DNA of 64,000 bases from Paraburkholderia xenovorans LB400. GTDB taxonomy: Bacteria > Pseudomonadota > Gammaproteobacteria > Burkholderiales > Burkholderiaceae. A program made the translations under genes and the position numbers. How positions within the stretch are numbered: the stretch's first letter is position 1; every line of letters begins with the position of its first letter. Of this stretch, positions 33,069-43,675 are shown in pieces. The notes beneath the pieces are model-generated. The model did no database searches and was not told the origin of the DNA. It saw only the letters and a list, made by a program, of their open reading frames with translations. The stretch covers positions 4,588,001 through 4,652,000 of the forward strand of contig NC_007951.1 in assembly GCF_000013645.1 (NCBI RefSeq). The letters run 5' to 3'.

Positions 33069-34171
33069 TCGCCGTTCCACTTGTACCGATTTTTTAGGCT
33101 GTTGTAGTTCCGCTGACTGACAAGTCCACGGAACTGCATTTGCCCAACGATGATGCCGTACGACACCCCAGCGTCGCGCGCGAGCCGCATGATGCCCTTG
33201 AGCGACCTCGAAGCAGCAGGTAAACGCGCCTGAAGTCCTGGCGGAATAAGTTGCTCCGTCGCGAACTTATTTGCCTCATCCTCTTGAGGAGACATTGGGC
33301 CGTCCGAAGTCTCGAGAATCAGCAAATCGGCGTCCCAATGTAGGACTAAATGCCCGGCCTCGTGGAAGAAGGAAAACCAAAACTGGTCATCGCTCAGATA
33401 GCGGACAGACAAAAGCAACACGGCCTTATCAGGCCCACCGAAAAAGGTGGCGCCACTCGCCCGGCATCCCTTAGGCGCTTTCACGACAACAACAGCTACT
33501 CCCGCTTCAGCACAAATACGCTGAAGCTTCGGCAAAAATTCCGACGGGTTAGGTATGGTCGTGAGCGCGCGGATTTGAGACAACTGCTCCGCGAATAGAG
33601 AGGGGTTCCACGGTTTGCATTTAATCTTATCAGCCTCCAGCTCGCCAAGACGAAGCCACGCCGCAGTAGCCACCTCGTCTTCAGCAAAGGTCTCGCTGGT
33701 ACGAAAAGCTGCCGCGCCTTTCACATCTGAATACGTGCGCAGCCATGCATCCAGATTTGGCACATCAAAGAAAGCAAGGCAACGTCGGAGCTTTTCTCGT
33801 TTGTCATTGGTCGGCTCAACCCAACCAAGCTCTTGCATCTGCTTCAGAGGAAGGCTTTTCAACCAAGCCTGGTAATCGTCATTATCTGGGTCGACGCCAT
33901 CGGTCAGTTGGGCGAGCTGCTCCCGATATTGCTCCTCTCTGCATAACCAGAAACCAGCCGATGCTCCAAGCTCTGCCTCCAGACGCTCGGCAATTTGCAC
34001 CGTGAGCGCGCGTCTTCCCTCGAGGAGGCTTCCGAAATCGTCATCGGACATATCGACCGAACGCGCCAAGTGCGTCGATGCAACGCCCCGCGACTTCATC
34101 AAATCGCTGATGGTTCGCCCTGGCGGAATCGCCCACATGGGCGCGAATTCTGCTTCAGCTCTCATTGGCAT
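33065..34171 (-). CDS. XRE-ImmA/IrrE antitoxin (HigA-like HTH plus metallopeptidase)
   Basis: A 368-residue protein. The N-terminal HigA-type HTH is at about 15-75 ('PPGRTISDLMKSRGVASTHL', 'LLEGRRALTVQIAERLEAEL', then 'FWLCREEQY'). The C-terminal ImmA/IrrE domain has the zinc motif H270-E-x-G-H274 (FFHEAGHLVLHW). The start overlaps the stop of the HigB-like toxin gene by 17 bp. This is the layout of HigBA-type toxin-antitoxin pairs with a protease-fused antitoxin. It probably represses its own promoter. Confidence 0.85.
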   Translation of the reverse strand: MPMRAEAEFAPMWAIPPGRTISDLMKSRGVASTHLARSVDMSDDDFGSLLEGRRALTVQIAERLEAELGASAGFWLCREEQYREQLAQLTDGVDPDNDDYQAWLKSLPLKQMQELGWVEPTNDKREKLRRCLAFFDVPNLDAWLRTYSDVKGAAAFRTSETFAEDEVATAAWLRLGELEADKIKCKPWNPSLFAEQLSQIRALTTIPNPSEFLPKLQRICAEAGVAVVVVKAPKGCRASGATFFGGPDKAVLLLSVRYLSDDQFWFSFFHEAGHLVLHWDADLLILETSDGPMSPQEDEANKFATEQLIPPGLQARLPAASRSLKGIMRLARDAGVSYGIIVGQMQFRGLVSQRNYNSLKNRYKWNGD

Positions 34172-34490
34172 GCTCGATAGATAAGATTTTCATGCGGGTC
34201 ACTTGCCCCCAGTCCAACGCTCCCGGGTGACCAGGAGGAGGACGATTGTTGGCCTCCGCAACCAGACAGTAACCGCCGTCGATTGGAATGGCAATCCGGT
34301 CATGCGCCGTCCTGTCGAATTTGCCGAATCCCCATTCGACAAACTTGAGCGGGGAATCGGCTGCGCGCAGGTCGGCTAGCCGGCGATGAATCGCCGGTCC
34401 TGCGACTTCCCCGTACTTGAGCTTCGCCGAGCGCGGGCTCTCGCAGACCTTGCGGAGATTCTCGTTTTTGAACGCCAGTTTTATGGGCAT
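34155..34490 (-). CDS. HigB/RelE-like toxin
   Basis: A 111-residue protein with the layout of small HigB-like mRNA-interferase toxins: 'LRKVCESPRSAKLKYGEVAG', 'IHRRLADLRAADSPLKF', 'IAIPIDGGYCLVAEANNRPP', 'LDWGQVTRMKILSIEHA'. It precedes and overlaps the XRE-ImmA/IrrE gene, the toxin-first order of higBA loci. Such toxins cut mRNA at the ribosome; activity here is inferred from the family. Confidence 0.8.
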   Translation of the reverse strand: MPIKLAFKNENLRKVCESPRSAKLKYGEVAGPAIHRRLADLRAADSPLKFVEWGFGKFDRTAHDRIAIPIDGGYCLVAEANNRPPPGHPGALDWGQVTRMKILSIEHANES

Positions 34491-34857
34491 CGTATGAACT
34501 ATGCCGGCGGCCGAGAAGCTGGCCCGCCTACGTACGCCTTTACGGAGCGCGTCATCGCTTCTTTAGGGATTGCGCAGAACTCTGCGGACTGCTCGCCACA
34601 AAGCAGACTGTTCTGCAGCACGCTTCAATCGCCAGATTTTATCAACAACGGAGGAAAGAACTACGTGCCTTGATGTCTCTTCATTGCCAAGTATCGCCCA
34701 GCTTGCTGTCGAAACGTCGAAGCGATTGGGACCGCAACGAGAAGTCGGGCCGTATGGTAAGCGCAGCATGGCCGGCTCCGAAACCTGATTCCGACGCTGC
34801 GGCACTCGAGGGAGTGCCGCCGACCGGTTCACATGCGCAGCAGCCCTACGAGGTCCT
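34491..34857. other. 367-bp region upstream of the toxin gene
   Basis: It should contain the toxin-antitoxin promoter, read leftwards. A plus-strand frame (34670-35002) has no motif and runs antisense into the next gene. Nothing else is supported. Confidence 0.35.
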
Positions 34858-35202
34858 TCAAAGTGCGAGCCTCATCTGCAGGCTGGACGCGTCGCGGGGC
34901 ATCGTCGAGAACGTGGTGATTGCGGCGCCCTCTATGTTGCCTATGAGGGTATACAGGCCAACGGCGTGCGGCCGCCCGCACTCGGACAACTGGTGCACGT
35001 AAGAGGTGTTAATACGGTATCCCTCCTTGCGCAGCTCAACAATCCGCGCTCGCGGGTCGACGATGTCGAGAAACCGCATCGCCTCGAGCGTCGTTACCCC
35101 TCCGCGAACCCTCATTGCCTCAAGCAGGCGTGCACGCTGGTGCGCGGCGGTGTTATCCGGCCAGTTGTCGATGATGGGGCTGAAGGACAGGAAATTGTGC
35201 AT
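34858..35202 (-). CDS. Winged-helix DNA-binding protein (HTH_39 type)
   Basis: About 114 residues from the Met at 35202. Core: 'NTAAHQRARLLEAMRVRGGV', 'TTLEAMRFLDIVDPRARIVE', 'LRKEGYRINTSYVHQLSECG', 'RPHAVGLYTL'. This is the short phage-associated winged helix ('R..LL..L..G.VTTLEA...L.I..P.ARI.ELR..G..I'). Such proteins occur in prophages and islands, often at replication or regulatory positions. Function here unknown. Confidence 0.65.
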   Translation of the reverse strand: MHNFLSFSPIIDNWPDNTAAHQRARLLEAMRVRGGVTTLEAMRFLDIVDPRARIVELRKEGYRINTSYVHQLSECGRPHAVGLYTLIGNIEGAAITTFSTMPRDASSLQMRLAL

Positions 35203-35337
35203 TCGAAGCAGTAGTAGTTGAGACAATGCGTATTGTTCGCCTCCCGCCTCGAAACACCGCTACCGAAATACCCCGCAATTTGACCGGAAAATCATCCGGC
35301 CGAAATAGGGCAGATTTTGACGCCTATTTCGGCCGCC

Positions 35338-36054
35338 TCATTCCTGTGGAAAGTCCGGCTCTATTTCGGCTTCATGGCGAAGCATGTGCATGAAATTGAC
35401 GGCCGAGATTGATGTGGTCTCGTCCGGAATACGCTTCGCGAGCGCCAGCATCATTTCAAATATCTCGCTGGTCGTCTGCGGCTCCCGAGTCTGAGGGGGC
35501 GCCTTCGGCGGGATGCTGGCGCGGTTCAGCAGCAAGTGCGCAGCGTTTTCGCTTTCAGCAACTTGGCGGCGGTTCTTCTCGGCGTGCCGTTTGATGGCGT
35601 CCCGCTCGTCGTCGGTCAATATTTTCCGGACAGTACGGTCGTCCGTGTCTTCCCATACCCGAGCAGCGACCGTGGCAATGAACCTGCCCGGAAAGTCGTC
35701 GCACATTCCGTAGAGCGCGCGAGCAAGATGCAATATGAAGATGCGCCGCTCGCTGAATGCCGGACGCCCCGCCGACCGACGTTCGACCGTCGATGCAGCG
35801 TCCCGAAGGTTCTTCAACGGACCGCGAAAGCTCTTCTCCAATTCCGACGGCACCCAAGACGAGCTTTCAGCCGAAAGCTCGGACTCAAAGGCGGCAGCTT
35901 TCTTCATCAGCCCGCGAACTGCAGCAGTTGTGGGCAGTGGCTCGGAAGGCTCGCGTTCGAAGCAGGCCACGTACGCGTGCGCGATTTGGGAAACTGCAGC
36001 CACCTTCAGCACAGTTCCTTTGCCGAAGACGGACTGCTTGAAAAAGCTCCGCAC
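35338..36054 (-). CDS. Hypothetical protein at the glmS-proximal end of the island
   Basis: A 238-residue, mostly helical, soluble protein (MRSFFKQSVFGKGTVLKVAA and on). The middle contains 'RRIFILHLARALYGMCDDFP', then 'DDRTVRKILTDDERDAIKRH'. No motif I recognise, no membrane segment. It is the last island gene before glmS. Confidence 0.55.
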   Translation of the reverse strand: MRSFFKQSVFGKGTVLKVAAVSQIAHAYVACFEREPSEPLPTTAAVRGLMKKAAAFESELSAESSSWVPSELEKSFRGPLKNLRDAASTVERRSAGRPAFSERRIFILHLARALYGMCDDFPGRFIATVAARVWEDTDDRTVRKILTDDERDAIKRHAEKNRRQVAESENAAHLLLNRASIPPKAPPQTREPQTTSEIFEMMLALAKRIPDETTSISAVNFMHMLRHEAEIEPDFPQE

Positions 36055-36421
36055 GCTGGGATAGGCCAGAAAGCCCTTGAATCAGTCAGAGTCCGCGCGC
36101 GCGGCTTGGTCCAGACGCAAGAAGTAACAAGCTTCGCTATAGGTCTCGGCCAGCCTCTCGTTCGTTTCCAAAATGGTCATGTGATTGGCTGTTTTGGCTT
36201 CGAATTCGATGTGGAACTAATTATGGATGCGCGTTCGAGGCTGCTTTCATTCGAACGGGAGCGCACACCATAACCTTTCAATTCAATGACACTCAGGCAC
36301 GAAAAAATGGATTTTTCGAGAGGGTGGGACTCAGTCATCGAATTGCAACAAGCGACAGGCAAACGAAGAAGCCTTTCGGCCTTATCCACAAAGGCTGAGC
36401 GAGGGGTTGAGCCCCCCTCGC
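36055..36421. other. Junction region between island and glmS
   Basis: No supported gene. It holds AT-richer sequence (about 36180-36370) and, at 36399-36420, an inverted repeat GCGAGGGG/CCCCTCGC, followed by the glmS terminator. The island boundary probably lies here, since everything to the right is core gene order. Confidence 0.45.
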
Positions 36422-36492
36422 AAAAAGCTTCCGACCACTACTTCCGGAAGCTTTCTATTTGGGCGGGACAGCATGGTGGCGTTAAGCCCCCC

Positions 36493-36496
<4 letters not shown>
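36406..36496. repeat. Imperfect 16-bp direct repeat of the glmS 3' end
   Basis: GTTGAGCCCCCCTCGC at 36406-36421 repeats GTTAAGCCCCCCTCAC at 36481-36496 with two differences. The right copy contains the glmS stop codon (36493-36495). The glmS terminator hairpin lies between the copies. A duplicated glmS end next to an island is what an insertion or attachment event could leave. Confidence 0.5.
36422..36454 (-). terminator. Rho-independent terminator of glmS
   Basis: Read leftwards: stem AAAGCTTCCG / CGGAAGCTTT (36454-36445 and 36433-36424) with an 11-nt loop, followed by a T-run (36426-36422). It lies about 40 bp after the glmS stop. Confidence 0.8.
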
Positions 36497-38310
<1,814 letters not shown>

Positions 38311-38377
38311 GGATCATTCCTTTTTCAGTGCTAGTGCCGGGTTTCAAGGAGCGCGCCTCGGGCGCGCGTCGTACCCA

Positions 38378-39739
38378 TCAGCTCTTCTTTTTGGTCGGGC
38401 GCACGTAGCCCGTTCTGCTAGTTTGCGTCTTGTCGTTCAGGACCAGTGCATCAGCTTCGACGTCCTTCCAGACCGTGGTGCCCGCCGCGATCGTGGCGCC
38501 GCGCTTCACACGCACCGGCGCGACCAGTTGCGTGTCCGAACCGACGAACACGTCGTCTTCGATAATCGTGCGGAATTTGTTCGCGCCATCGTAATTGCAG
38601 GTGATGGTGCCCGCGCCGATGTTCACCCGCGCGCCGATATCCGCGTCGCCGATATACGTGAGGTGATTCGCCTTCGAACCGTGACCGAGCACCGCGTTCT
38701 TCACCTCGACGAAGTTGCCGACATGCGACTCGTCGTGCAGCGAAGCACCGGGGCGCAAGCGCGCATACGGTCCGAGCACGACATTCGCGCCGACCTCGGC
38801 GCCTTCGATATGGGTGAACGCGTCGACGCGCGTACCGGCGCCGATGTTCGCATTGCGGATCACGCAGTTCGGCCCGACGGTGACGTTGTCGGCCAGCGTG
38901 ACACGGCCTTCGAATACGCAGTTCACGTCGATCGAGACATCGCGGCCGCATTCGAGCGTGCCGCGCACGTCCAGACGCGCCGGATCGGCGAGTGTCACGC
39001 CCGCGACCAGCAACGCGTCAGCCACGTTGCGCTGATGAATCCGCTCCAGTTCGGCAAGCTGCTGCTTGCTGTTCACGCCGAGCGTTTCCCATTCGTGGTC
39101 CGGTTGCGTGGTGACGACTTCGAGGCCAGCCTCGATCGCCATTTCCACCGCGTCGGTCAGATAGAACTCGCCTTGCGCATTGTCGTTCTTCAGCGCGGCG
39201 AGCCAGTCGCCCAGACGTTCGGTCGGCGCGACGATGATGCCGGTGTTGATCTCGGCGATCGCGAGCTGCTCGGGCGTAGCGTCTTTCTGCTCGACGATGC
39301 GCGCCACCTTGCCATGCGCATCGCGCACGATGCGCCCGTAACCGCTCGGATCAGCCAGCGTGACGGTGAGCACGCCGTAGCCGCCCTGCCCCGCGCGATC
39401 GGTCAACGCCTGCAGCGTGCCGGCACGCGTAAGCGGCACGTCGCCGTAAAGCACCAGCGTGGGCGCGGACGGATCGAGCAGCGGCAACGCCTGCTGCACC
39501 GCGTGGCCCGTGCCGAGCTGCTGCTCCTGCACGGCGAACTGCACGTCCGGCGCCGCCACGGCTTTGCGCACGGCTTCGGCGCCGTGGCCGATCACTACCA
39601 CGAGATGCGTGGGCTTGAGCGTGCGAGCCGTGTCGATGACGTGAGCGAGGAGCGGCCGACCGGCCAGGGGATGCAGCACTTTGGGAAGCGCGGACCGCAT
39701 GCGCTTGCCGGTGCCTGCCGCCAAAATCACAATGTTCAT
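38378..39739 (-). CDS. glmU: Bifunctional UDP-GlcNAc pyrophosphorylase/glucosamine-1-P acetyltransferase
   Basis: A 453-residue protein from MNIVILAAGTGKRMRSALPK (start 39739; the longer frame adds unrelated sequence). N-terminal nucleotidyltransferase (LAAGTGKRM, 'LYGDVPLT', 'QEQQLGTGHAV'), C-terminal left-handed beta-helix of hexapeptide repeats ending 'GTITCNYDGANKF' and 'IAAGTTVWKDVE'. It catalyses the last two steps to UDP-GlcNAc. Co-directional with glmS. Confidence 0.97.
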   Translation of the reverse strand: MNIVILAAGTGKRMRSALPKVLHPLAGRPLLAHVIDTARTLKPTHLVVVIGHGAEAVRKAVAAPDVQFAVQEQQLGTGHAVQQALPLLDPSAPTLVLYGDVPLTRAGTLQALTDRAGQGGYGVLTVTLADPSGYGRIVRDAHGKVARIVEQKDATPEQLAIAEINTGIIVAPTERLGDWLAALKNDNAQGEFYLTDAVEMAIEAGLEVVTTQPDHEWETLGVNSKQQLAELERIHQRNVADALLVAGVTLADPARLDVRGTLECGRDVSIDVNCVFEGRVTLADNVTVGPNCVIRNANIGAGTRVDAFTHIEGAEVGANVVLGPYARLRPGASLHDESHVGNFVEVKNAVLGHGSKANHLTYIGDADIGARVNIGAGTITCNYDGANKFRTIIEDDVFVGSDTQLVAPVRVKRGATIAAGTTVWKDVEADALVLNDKTQTSRTGYVRPTKKKS

Positions 39740-39795
39740 GGCACCGCAAATAGACGAGTTTGGAGCCGACGATTCTAACACGCACCCTCTAGCAG

Positions 39796-39817
39796 AAAAG
39801 GCCGCTTGAGCGGCCTC
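39796..39817 (-). terminator. Terminator behind ttcA
   Basis: GGCCGC-TCAA-GCGGCC hairpin (39800-39815), followed on the minus strand by TTTTC. It lies about 50 bp past the ttcA stop and before glmU. Confidence 0.75.
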
Positions 39818-39864
39818 GTTGCAAACTGGAATGCGCGGAGACGCCCGTGCCACGGGCGTTTTGG

Positions 39865-40875
39865 TCAAAGATCGTCAAACTGGACGATTGCAATCGATTT
39901 CGCTCCGTCAAGCGTCGTGCTATTACCGCTGTCGGTCGAACACGGCTCTTCGTCGAATGCAATATCGCCTTGCGGATCGGCCTCGCCGGTCGCCCGCAGG
40001 CCAGCGAATGGAAACAGCTTGTGATCCATCAAATGCGAGGGCACGACATTCGCCAACGCATTGAACATATTTTCAATGCGGCCCGGGAAGCGTTTCTCCC
40101 AGTCGCGGACCAGTGCCTTCATTTCCGCGCGCTTGAGATTCGGCTGGCTGCCGCACAGGTTGCACGGAATGATCGGGAATTCGCGCAGCTCGGCGTACTT
40201 CTCCAGATCGGTTTCCTTCACGTAGGCAAGCGGGCGGATCACGATATTCTTGCCGTCGTCGGATTGCAGCTTGGGCGGCATGCCCTTCAGCTTGCCGCCG
40301 TAGAACATGTTCAGCAGCAGCGTTTGCAGAATGTCGTCGCGATGATGGCCGAGCGCGATCTTGGTCGCGCCCAGTTCACCCGCCACGCGGTACAGAATGC
40401 CGCGCCGCAGCCGCGAGCACAGCGAGCAGGTGGTCTTGCCTTCCGGCACCAGCCGCTTGACGATGCTGTACGTATCCTGATTCTCGATGTGAAACGGAAT
40501 GTCGAGCTGCTTCAGGTACTCGGGCAGCACGTGCTCGGGAAAGCCCGGCTGCTTCTGGTCGAGATTGACGGCGACGATGTCGAAGTTGATCGGCGCGCGC
40601 TCGCGCAGCCGCATCAGGATTTCGAGCATCGCATAGCTGTCCTTGCCGCCGGACAGGCAGACCATCACCTTGTCGCCGTCCTCGATCATGTTGAAGTCGA
40701 CGATCGCCTCGCCGACCTGGCGCGCGAGCCGCTTGAACAGCTTGTTGTTCTCGTACGCTTCCTTCTGTTCGCGGCGCGTGAGCGGCGATCTGGCGCGCGC
40801 GTGGACTGGCGTCGCCTCGCCTGTACCGGCGGGCGCGGCGGCAGTGGCGCCGTTCAGGATTTCCGGAGCATTCAT
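39865..40875 (-). CDS. ttcA: tRNA 2-thiocytidine(32) synthetase TtcA
   Basis: A 336-residue PP-loop ATPase: SGGKDS at 75-80, CxxC C150-C153 (TTCSLCSRLRRG) and a later Cys in 'IIPCNLCGSQP' that together hold a 4Fe-4S cluster. It inserts sulfur into cytidine 32 of certain tRNAs. The N-terminal 30 residues and the acidic C-terminal tail are extensions of the Burkholderia type. It starts 3 bp after the folB stop. Confidence 0.95.
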   Translation of the reverse strand: MNAPEILNGATAAAPAGTGEATPVHARARSPLTRREQKEAYENNKLFKRLARQVGEAIVDFNMIEDGDKVMVCLSGGKDSYAMLEILMRLRERAPINFDIVAVNLDQKQPGFPEHVLPEYLKQLDIPFHIENQDTYSIVKRLVPEGKTTCSLCSRLRRGILYRVAGELGATKIALGHHRDDILQTLLLNMFYGGKLKGMPPKLQSDDGKNIVIRPLAYVKETDLEKYAELREFPIIPCNLCGSQPNLKRAEMKALVRDWEKRFPGRIENMFNALANVVPSHLMDHKLFPFAGLRATGEADPQGDIAFDEEPCSTDSGNSTTLDGAKSIAIVQFDDL

Positions 40876-40878
40876 GGC

Positions 40879-41274
40879 TCAATCCTCCTTGATACGGAAG
40901 ACCTCGACGCCCACCGCGTCGCAGTCGGGATAAACGTCCGGCTTTTCCGTCGACACACGCGCCGCCCGCACTTGCGGATGTTCGAGCATGGTCTTGACGA
41001 GATCGTCGCAGAGCGTTTCCTGCAGGTGGATATGGCCTTGCTCGACGCGGCGCGAGATGGTGGAGCGCATGAAGTCGTAGTCGACCACTTCGTTCAGCTT
41101 GTCGTGGACCGGCGTGGACAGCGCGAGCGGCACGAACAGTTCGACGTTGATCACGACGCGCTGTTCGCCGCGCTTTTCGAAGTCGTGCACGCCAATGTTG
41201 ATGTGCACTTCGTAATTGCGCAGAAAAAGCCGGCGGCAATCGGCGAGCCGGGGATGCGAAAGAGCGGCAAACAT
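40879..41274 (-). CDS. folB: Dihydroneopterin aldolase
   Basis: A 131-residue protein from MFAALSHPRLADCRRLFLRN. FolB features: 'NYEVHINIGVHDFEKRGEQR', 'VVDYDFMRSTISR', 'HLQETLCDDLVKTML', and the Lys of 'VSTEKPDVYPDC'. It converts 7,8-dihydroneopterin to 6-hydroxymethyldihydropterin in folate synthesis. It lies between the FolM-like SDR and ttcA on one strand. Confidence 0.9.
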   Translation of the reverse strand: MFAALSHPRLADCRRLFLRNYEVHINIGVHDFEKRGEQRVVINVELFVPLALSTPVHDKLNEVVDYDFMRSTISRRVEQGHIHLQETLCDDLVKTMLEHPQVRAARVSTEKPDVYPDCDAVGVEVFRIKED

Positions 41275-41362
41275 GTTCGTTCCAGTCGAAAAAAGCGTGC
41301 GGAGCACGCAAAGGGGCGCGTCAAACGACGGCGGCCGCCAGCGTGGCGGCTGGCCGCACGCT

Positions 41363-42181
41363 TTAAGCGCCCGTCAAAAACATAACGTCGCGCGGCAGCG
41401 GCACGAGGTGCTGCCCGCCGTCGACCACCAGCGTCGTTCCGGTCACGCCCGCTGCGTCCGCGAGATACAGCGCGGCGGCGACAATATCCTCGGCCCGCGA
41501 CGCGCGGCCCAAAGGCGTAGTACGGTGAGCGGCTTCAAAACCCTCCGGCGTCTGATCGCCGGATTGCATCGTCAAACCGGGCGCGAGCCCGACCACGCGC
41601 ACTTTCGGCGCCAGCGCCTGGGCGAGCGCAACCGTGGCTGTCTGCAACGCCGCCTTGGTGAGCGTGTACGACAGGTAGTCCGGGTTCATGTTGTACAGCT
41701 TCTGGTCCAGCACGTTGATCACCACGCTGCGCAGGCTTTCGTCGGTGCGCGCGGCCTCCGGCGTCAACTCGTACAGGCCGCGCGCCAGCACCAGCGGCGC
41801 GCCGAGATTCATCGCGGTCAGCTTCAGCAGCAGCTCGTAACCGACGGTGCACGCCGTGTCCTCCTCGAAGCGCGACGCATTGTTGACGATACACGACGGC
41901 AGGCCCAAGGCCTCGATACACGCCGGCAAAAGCCGTTGGACTTGCGCCTCGTCGGCCAATTCGGCGTGCAGCGCGACCGCCCGGCGACCCAGAGCGGTGA
42001 TTTCAGCGACCAGTTCGTCGGCTTGCGCCCCCGAGGCGCCGTAATGAACGGCCACGTCCCAGCCACGCGCGGCAAAACCGAGCGCGAGCGAGCGCCCGAT
42101 ACGGCGGGCGGCGCCGGTAATCAGCACGACACGCGGCGTGTCAGGCGCGCGGGCGGCGGCGGTGTCCAGAGAGGCGGTCAT
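41363..42181 (-). CDS. FolM/pteridine-reductase-like SDR
   Basis: A 272-residue SDR: 'LITGAARRIGRSLALGFAAR' (the Arg-Arg after TGA indicates NADPH, as in FolM/PTR1), 'NNASRFEEDT', 'INVLDQKLYNMNPDYLSYTL' with YxxxK as 'YTLTK', and 'GLAPGLTMQS'. The sequence pattern and the adjacent folB suggest dihydromonapterin/dihydropteridine reductase activity. It diverges from the MidA-like gene with only 13 bp between the starts. Confidence 0.82.
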   Translation of the reverse strand: MTASLDTAAARAPDTPRVVLITGAARRIGRSLALGFAARGWDVAVHYGASGAQADELVAEITALGRRAVALHAELADEAQVQRLLPACIEALGLPSCIVNNASRFEEDTACTVGYELLLKLTAMNLGAPLVLARGLYELTPEAARTDESLRSVVINVLDQKLYNMNPDYLSYTLTKAALQTATVALAQALAPKVRVVGLAPGLTMQSGDQTPEGFEAAHRTTPLGRASRAEDIVAAALYLADAAGVTGTTLVVDGGQHLVPLPRDVMFLTGA

Positions 42182-42194
42182 TTACAATGCGGGG

Positions 42195-43385
42195 ATGAAT
42201 CCGAAAGCTCACCAACCCGACAGTTTACCTGCTCCCGGCCCGAGCGCGCTGGCGCAGTCCGAAGCGCTGGTCGCGCAGATCCGTGCGGAGCTCGAAGCCG
42301 CCGGCGGCTGGCTGCCGTTTGACCGCTACATGGAACGTGCGCTGTATGCGCCGGGGCTGGGTTATTACAGCGGCGGCGCCCGCAAATTCGGTCTGCGCGG
42401 CGACGACGGCAGCGACTTCGTCACCGCGCCGGAACTGTCGCCGCTGTTCGCCGCGACGCTGGCGCGCCCGATTGCGGAAGCCTTGCAGGCGAGCGGCACG
42501 CGCAACGTGATGGAATTCGGTGCCGGCACCGGCAAACTCGCGGCCGGCCTGCTGCATGCGCTCGACGCGTCGGGTGCGGAATTCGACAGCTACTCGATCG
42601 TGGATCTGTCAGGCGAACTCCGCGAGCGCCAAAGCGAGACGATCGGAGCCGCGGTGCCGGCGCTCGCCGCCAAAGTGCGCTGGCTGGACGCGTTGCCGGA
42701 GCGGTTCGAAGGTGTGGTGATCGGCAACGAGGTGCTGGACGCCATGCCAGTGCGGCTGTTTGCTTTCACCGGCGGCGCCTGGCACGAGCGCGGCGTGGTA
42801 TGGCGCGACGAGGCGTTCGCGTTCGACGGCCAGCCCGTGTCCGCCGCGGCGGACCTCGCGCTGCTGTCGGAAATCGAAACAGCCGGCGAAGACTACGTGA
42901 CGGAGACGCACGAAGCCGCCCGCGCATTTACGCGCACCATCTGCACGATGCTCGTACGCGGCGCGGCCTTTTTCATCGATTACGGTTTTCCGCGTCACGA
43001 GTATTACCACGCGCAGCGCGCGCAAGGCACGTTGATGTGCCATTACCGGCACCGTGCGCACGTCGATCCGTTCCTCTACCCCGGCTTGCAGGACATCACC
43101 GCACACGTTGAATTCACCGGCATCGCCGAAGCCGGCGTCGAGACGGGCGCGGATCTGCTGGGCTTTACGTCGCAAGCGCGGTTTCTGCTCAATGCGGGAA
43201 TCACCGAGGCGCTGGCCGAGATCGATCCCGCGGACCCCAAACAGTATCTGCCCGCGGCGAATGCGGTGCAGAAGCTGTTGTCGGAAGCGGAGATGGGTGA
43301 ACTGTTCAAGGTGATTGCCTTCTCGCGCGGCCTGGACGACACGCTGCAAGCGTTCACGAGCGGCGACCGGTCGCATACGCTGTGA
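42195..43385 (+). CDS. SAM-dependent methyltransferase, MidA/NDUFAF7 family
   Basis: A 396-residue protein (ATG at 42195 after TGCGGGG). Family marks: 'PFDRYMERALYAPGLGYYSG', 'DFVTAPELSPLFAATLA', SAM motif 'VMEFGAGTGKLAAGLL', 'VIGNEVLDAMPVRLF', 'FFIDYGFPRHEYYHAQRAQG', 'CHYRHRAHVDPFLYPGLQDI'. NDUFAF7 methylates an Arg of a complex I subunit; the bacterial role is probably a similar protein-arginine methylation. Confidence 0.88.
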   Translation: MNPKAHQPDSLPAPGPSALAQSEALVAQIRAELEAAGGWLPFDRYMERALYAPGLGYYSGGARKFGLRGDDGSDFVTAPELSPLFAATLARPIAEALQASGTRNVMEFGAGTGKLAAGLLHALDASGAEFDSYSIVDLSGELRERQSETIGAAVPALAAKVRWLDALPERFEGVVIGNEVLDAMPVRLFAFTGGAWHERGVVWRDEAFAFDGQPVSAAADLALLSEIETAGEDYVTETHEAARAFTRTICTMLVRGAAFFIDYGFPRHEYYHAQRAQGTLMCHYRHRAHVDPFLYPGLQDITAHVEFTGIAEAGVETGADLLGFTSQARFLLNAGITEALAEIDPADPKQYLPAANAVQKLLSEAEMGELFKVIAFSRGLDDTLQAFTSGDRSHTL

Positions 43386-43407
43386 ATTTCCGCATCAGGA
43401 ACCGACG

Positions 43408-43602
43408 ATGATCCGCTGGCTGTTGACTACGTTTATCGCCGTGGCGGTGTTGTCGTCGTGCTGGCCGTGGCTCAGAAAAATCGGCATCGGCCGCATGCCG
43501 GGCGACGTAACCTTGCGCCTCTTTGGGCGCGAGTACCCGTTTCCGTTCATGTCGACGCTGGTGTTGTCGATGGTGTTGTCGCTTGTGGCCAGACTGCTCT
43601 AG
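43408..43602 (+). CDS. DUF2905 small membrane protein
   Basis: A 64-residue protein (MIRWLLTTFIAVAVLSSCWP and on) with two hydrophobic segments flanking 'LRKIGIGRMPGDVTLRLFGR', the DUF2905 signature. Inner membrane; function unknown. It starts 22 bp after the MidA-like gene, probably one transcript. Confidence 0.88.
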   Translation: MIRWLLTTFIAVAVLSSCWPWLRKIGIGRMPGDVTLRLFGREYPFPFMSTLVLSMVLSLVARLL

Positions 43603-43675
43603 GTTCGGCTGCCTTTGGCGGCGGCGGCAATGGCGTGGACTCCACGCTCGCCGCCGCTCCCGCAACCTGAAGGTC

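Noticed and set aside
36455..36480. TTTGGGCGGGACAG resembling the Tn7 end TGTGGGCGGACA
   Set aside because: The match is partial, no repeated TnsB-type sites follow, and it lies between the glmS stop and the glmS terminator; not enough to call a transposon end.
1..36480. CRISPR array or Cas genes linked to the TnsC/TniQ pair (CRISPR-associated transposon)
   Set aside because: No regularly spaced repeats and no Cas-like protein were seen anywhere in the window.
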